64,000 bases of DNA from CAXMQZ01 sp963719055 (GTDB lineage Bacteria > Acidobacteriota > Thermoanaerobaculia > Multivoradales > JAHEKO01), in assembly GCA_963719055.1 (NCBI GenBank), contig CAVRAU010000031.1:1-64000 (forward strand), given 5' to 3'. The notes beneath the pieces are model-generated. The model had not been told where the DNA came from, ran no database searches, and was given only the letters and a program-made list of their open reading frames with translations. Shown one piece after another: positions 61,508 through 64,000 of this stretch; positions within the stretch are counted from its first letter, which is position 1, and each line of letters opens with the position of its first letter. The translations under genes and the position numbers were made by a program.

Positions 61508-62506
61508 TCAGGCCCCAGCGGCGAGAGTCTGGTCGATCATCTCGAGCTCGCCCTTGCTGATATCGAGGTTGCCGAGGGCCGCGACGGCGTCATCGATCTG
61601 CCCCACTCGGCTGGCACCGATCAGCGCCGACGTCATGGTCGGATGACGCAGAACCCACGCTATTGCCATCTGGGCCAGGGTCTGGCCGCGCTCAGTTGCC
61701 AGATCGTTGAGCTTGCGCGCCTTGGCGACCCTGCTTGCGGAGACTTGATCTCGGCCGAGAGCGCCATGCTCCTTGGCGGCCCGAGAGTCGGCCGGAATGC
61801 CGTCCAGATACTTGTCAGTCAGCAGTCCCTGCTCTAGCGGCGAGAACACGATGCAGCCGACCCCTTCTGTCTCGAGCACCTCTAGTAGGCCGTCCTCGAT
61901 GTGCCGATCGAACATGCTGTAGCGCGGCTGGTGGATCAAACAGCGAGTCCCGAGCCCACGCAGGATCTCGATCGCCTCCCGGGTTCCCTCGGGGGAGTAG
62001 GCCGAGATGCCGACGTACAGAGCTTTACCCTGGCGCACGATCGAATCCAGCGCCCCCATCGTCTCCTCCACCGGCGTGTCGGGGTCGGGTCGGTGATGGT
62101 AGAAGATATCAACGTATTCGAGACCCATTCGCTTCAAGCTCTGGTCGAGACTGGCAATCAAGTATTTGCGCGATCCAAGGTCGCCATAAGGCCCTGGCCA
62201 CATATCCCAGCCCGCCTTGGAGGAGATGATCAACTCATCTCGATACCTCCGCAGATCTTGCGCGAGAATCCGCCCGAACGTCTCCTCGGCTGACCCGTAC
62301 GGGGGACCGTAGTTGTTGGCCAGGTCGAAGTGGGTAATCCCAAGATCGAAGGCGCGGTGGATCATGGCTCGCGAGTTCTCAAAATCGTCGACCCCACCGA
62401 AGTTGTGCCACAGACCCAACGACACGGCCGGCAGTTGAATGCCGCTCCGACCACACCTGCGGAAGGTCATGGAGTCATATCGGTTGTTGGCAGTCACGTA
62501 ACTCAT
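61508..62506 (-). CDS. Aldo/keto reductase, YghZ-like (L-glyceraldehyde 3-phosphate reductase type)
   Basis: 332 residues, start at 62506 behind GGAGAGG. An AKR14-type enzyme: FDLANNYGPPYGSAEE with the catalytic Tyr and the YghZ-specific NNYGPP, Lys in IISSKAG, His in IFYHHRPD, and the PGPYGDLGSRKYL loop. Family members reduce L-glyceraldehyde 3-phosphate and methylglyoxal. The neighbours are a GH5 gene 30 bases upstream and the sulfatase-fold gene 6 bases downstream. A sugar-linked reductive step is more likely here than detoxification alone (inference). Confidence 0.93.
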   Translation of the reverse strand: MSYVTANNRYDSMTFRRCGRSGIQLPAVSLGLWHNFGGVDDFENSRAMIHRAFDLGITHFDLANNYGPPYGSAEETFGRILAQDLRRYRDELIISSKAGWDMWPGPYGDLGSRKYLIASLDQSLKRMGLEYVDIFYHHRPDPDTPVEETMGALDSIVRQGKALYVGISAYSPEGTREAIEILRGLGTRCLIHQPRYSMFDRHIEDGLLEVLETEGVGCIVFSPLEQGLLTDKYLDGIPADSRAAKEHGALGRDQVSASRVAKARKLNDLATERGQTLAQMAIAWVLRHPTMTSALIGASRVGQIDDAVAALGNLDISKGELEMIDQTLAAGA

Positions 62507-62536
62507 GGTCCTCTCCGTGAAGTAGAGCTTGGACTC

Positions 62537-63619
62537 CTAGTCTCGGCCCATCACCTCTTTGAAGAATGCACCCGCCGGCGTAGGAGTGTAGTCCCAGTCG
62601 GCGATCAACTGTGCCGCCCAGTCCGGATCGAAGCACCATGCCACCCAGGAGATACCCTTGCTGTCGAAATAGTCGGTGACGGCCTTGCCGTATTTCTCAT
62701 CGCCGATGGCTGGGATATGGGCATCGGGATGGTCTTTCAGGATGAACCCGAACTCCGTCGCAAACACCGGGTACTTGTCGGCAACGAATCCGAAATCGCG
62801 CTCCCATTTCTCCTCCCAGGGGGCCTCTACCTTCATTGGATAGGGGTGCGAAACGTAGCCGATGCCCTCGGCGTCGATAGGCTCGTCAGCCACCGGGGTC
62901 AAGCTGTAGGCCCAGTTGAAGCCTGCGACGAGCGGCACGACATTGCGGTCGTGAGCATAGATGACCCCGATGATCTCTTCGTTGAGCGCTTTCCAGTCCG
63001 ACCACTCCGCGGTTCCCAACTGGCCGTTGAACGTGGTGGGTTCGTTGAAGATCTCGTAGAACGCCATCGTCGGAATGCCCTGATACCGGTGGGCGATACT
63101 GCGCCAGAAGTCCAGCGTCTCCTGTTTCGTGGTGTCGTACATGGGGTGTTGGAAGAGGCCGGTCTCGAGATTGCCGATGGAGTGCCAGTCGATCATCACG
63201 TAGAGCTCGAGCTCGGTGGCCCATCGGACCGCGTCGTCCAGCCACTCGAAGTACTGCTCCTTGCCCCGGCCCCTCCAAGCTACGGGGTGGACCGGAACGC
63301 GGACGATGTTCGCTCCCCAGGACTTCACTTCTTCAAAAAGGCTCTTGTCCCAGCGTCCTTGTCTTTCGAGCTTGTCCGGGTCCGCAATGGCCACACCCCT
63401 GAAGACCACAGGGTTTCCCTGCTCATCGACGAATTGATTCCCTTCGACTCGGATGACATCCAGAGTCGTGCCCAAGGAGGCGGCATCGAACGGTTGTGGA
63501 TACGGAATGTTCCACCATTCGCCCCCGCTCGTACCCGCCTCTTCGGCCACGACGGGTGTGACCATGGAGACCACTGCAGCGGTCAGCAGGATCGCAAATC
63601 CAGGCATTCGCTCGATCAT
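62537..63619 (-). CDS. Secreted GH5 glycoside hydrolase
   Basis: 360 residues, start at 63619 behind GGAGGG. A signal peptide (FAILLTAAVVSMVTPVVA) is followed by a single GH5 barrel: VFRGVAIADPDKL, NIVRVPVHPVAW, YVMIDWHSIG, acid/base Glu in FYEIFNEPTTF and nucleophile Glu in VFATEFGF. No carbohydrate-binding module. Endo-beta-glucanase or mannanase activity is likely, and the subfamily is not decided. First complete gene of a minus-strand series that includes the acetylesterase-like gene before it. Confidence 0.93.
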   Translation of the reverse strand: MIERMPGFAILLTAAVVSMVTPVVAEEAGTSGGEWWNIPYPQPFDAASLGTTLDVIRVEGNQFVDEQGNPVVFRGVAIADPDKLERQGRWDKSLFEEVKSWGANIVRVPVHPVAWRGRGKEQYFEWLDDAVRWATELELYVMIDWHSIGNLETGLFQHPMYDTTKQETLDFWRSIAHRYQGIPTMAFYEIFNEPTTFNGQLGTAEWSDWKALNEEIIGVIYAHDRNVVPLVAGFNWAYSLTPVADEPIDAEGIGYVSHPYPMKVEAPWEEKWERDFGFVADKYPVFATEFGFILKDHPDAHIPAIGDEKYGKAVTDYFDSKGISWVAWCFDPDWAAQLIADWDYTPTPAGAFFKEVMGRD

Positions 63620-63681
63620 GTTTCCCTCCAGGAATCACTGCGAGCACCCAGCCGGATCCGGCGCCCGCGTGTCACGCGAAG

Positions 63682-64000
63682 CTACCATGAGTCCGTTCGG
63701 AAAGGTGACGCTGGCAGACCCTCACGGTTGTACAGGTTGGCCCCCTCAGGATTGTCGGCCCAGGCGTAACGAACGGCCACCGGCTCCGGCACCTCGGCGC
63801 TCCAGACGACCACACGGTCACCCTCGATCCTCGCCTTCGCCCACACGAACCTGCGGTCCACCCCGGCAATGGCGAATCCCCTTAGATCTGACCCCGCCGG
63901 ATCCTTGCCGATCAGACCGCCGCCCACGCGATCGAAAGCGATCAGGAAATGACTCCCCTTGATCTCGTGACTGCGATAGACCGGTCCCGAGAACACCACC
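63682..64000 (-). CDS. Sialate O-acetylesterase-like carbohydrate esterase, C-terminal part only
   Basis: Only the last 105 or so residues are inside the window; the frame is open to the edge. The sequence SGPVYRSHEIKG, then GFAIAGVDRRFVWAKARIEGD, PVAVRYAWADNPEGANLYN and the ending LPASPFRTDSW are typical for the C-terminus of the SIAE/NanS-like SGNH esterases. These remove acetyl groups from sialic acids or, in polysaccharide loci, from xylan and mannan. The gene lies 62 bases upstream of the GH5 gene on the same strand. Confidence 0.88.
   Translation of the reverse strand, partial: VVFSGPVYRSHEIKGSHFLIAFDRVGGGLIGKDPAGSDLRGFAIAGVDRRFVWAKARIEGDRVVVWSAEVPEPVAVRYAWADNPEGANLYNREGLPASPFRTDSW

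Overview
The window is high-GC and reads as one chromosomal segment of a heterotrophic, polysaccharide-degrading bacterium. Acidobacteriota is the best guess, possibly the Thermoanaerobaculia side. The markers are three 'VWFA-related' secreted proteins of the acidobacterial type, an ECF sigma factor of the TIGR02999 (X6) kind, a Ser/Thr kinase with C-terminal TPRs, a TonB receptor with an N-terminal carboxypeptidase-regulatory domain, a CRTAC1/ASPIC-UnbV protein next to TPR proteins, BNR-repeat and DUF4097 proteins. The phylum is inferred from family content, not from a marker-gene tree. I see no rRNA, tRNA, CRISPR array, insertion sequence or phage gene.

Left part (1-16.8 kb), signalling and housekeeping: a CHASE2 adenylate cyclase (cut by the window edge) lies tail-to-tail with a cyclic-nucleotide-gated MscS channel. 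An ECF sigma factor and a kinase-TPR protein follow. Next are a periplasmic alpha/beta hydrolase, a DUF4097 beta-solenoid protein, a cold-shock protein with a long leader that contains an intrinsic terminator, typA, a two-domain retropepsin-like protease, a 1051-residue BNR/VPS10-like protein, a serine-hydrolase remnant with an internal deletion, and a DUF2202 protein.

Middle part (16.8-26.7 kb): a three-gene operon encodes a GntR/FCD regulator, a radical-SAM activase and a HypD-like glycyl radical enzyme. A palindromic operator sits over its promoter. It is followed by an RRM protein divergent from a DEAD-box helicase, a glucokinase, an aldo/keto reductase, a Gfo/Idh/MocA oxidoreductase and a GH16 endoglucanase.

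Sugar region (28.5-45.2 kb, minus strand): a GH2 enzyme with F5/8-type domains, a TonB receptor closed by a strong terminator, then a tight operon of exo-glucanase-type GH3, SGLT-type Na+ symporter, xylose isomerase-like protein, GH3 beta-glycosidase and xylulokinase. Together these can bring in beta-xylosides or beta-glucosides, split them, and feed xylose to the pentose phosphate pathway.

Right part (45.3-64 kb): a plus-strand operon of TPR, TPR, CRTAC1, VWFA, ChbG/YdjC deacetylase and CsxA-like exo-beta-glucosaminidase, whose last two genes fit chitooligosaccharide breakdown. It converges on a minus-strand series of sialate-O-acetylesterase-like protein (cut by the edge), GH5, aldo/keto reductase, sulfatase-fold/TPR protein, VWFA protein, and two tandem exported proteins with the catalytic signature of PI3K/HipA/Fam20-like kinases. 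These tandem kinase-like proteins are the most novel item I see.

Many genes between 1 and 45.2 kb are split by small frameshifts while 45.3-63.6 kb is clean. I treat each split gene as one feature and flag the breaks. They may be consensus errors or real decay.
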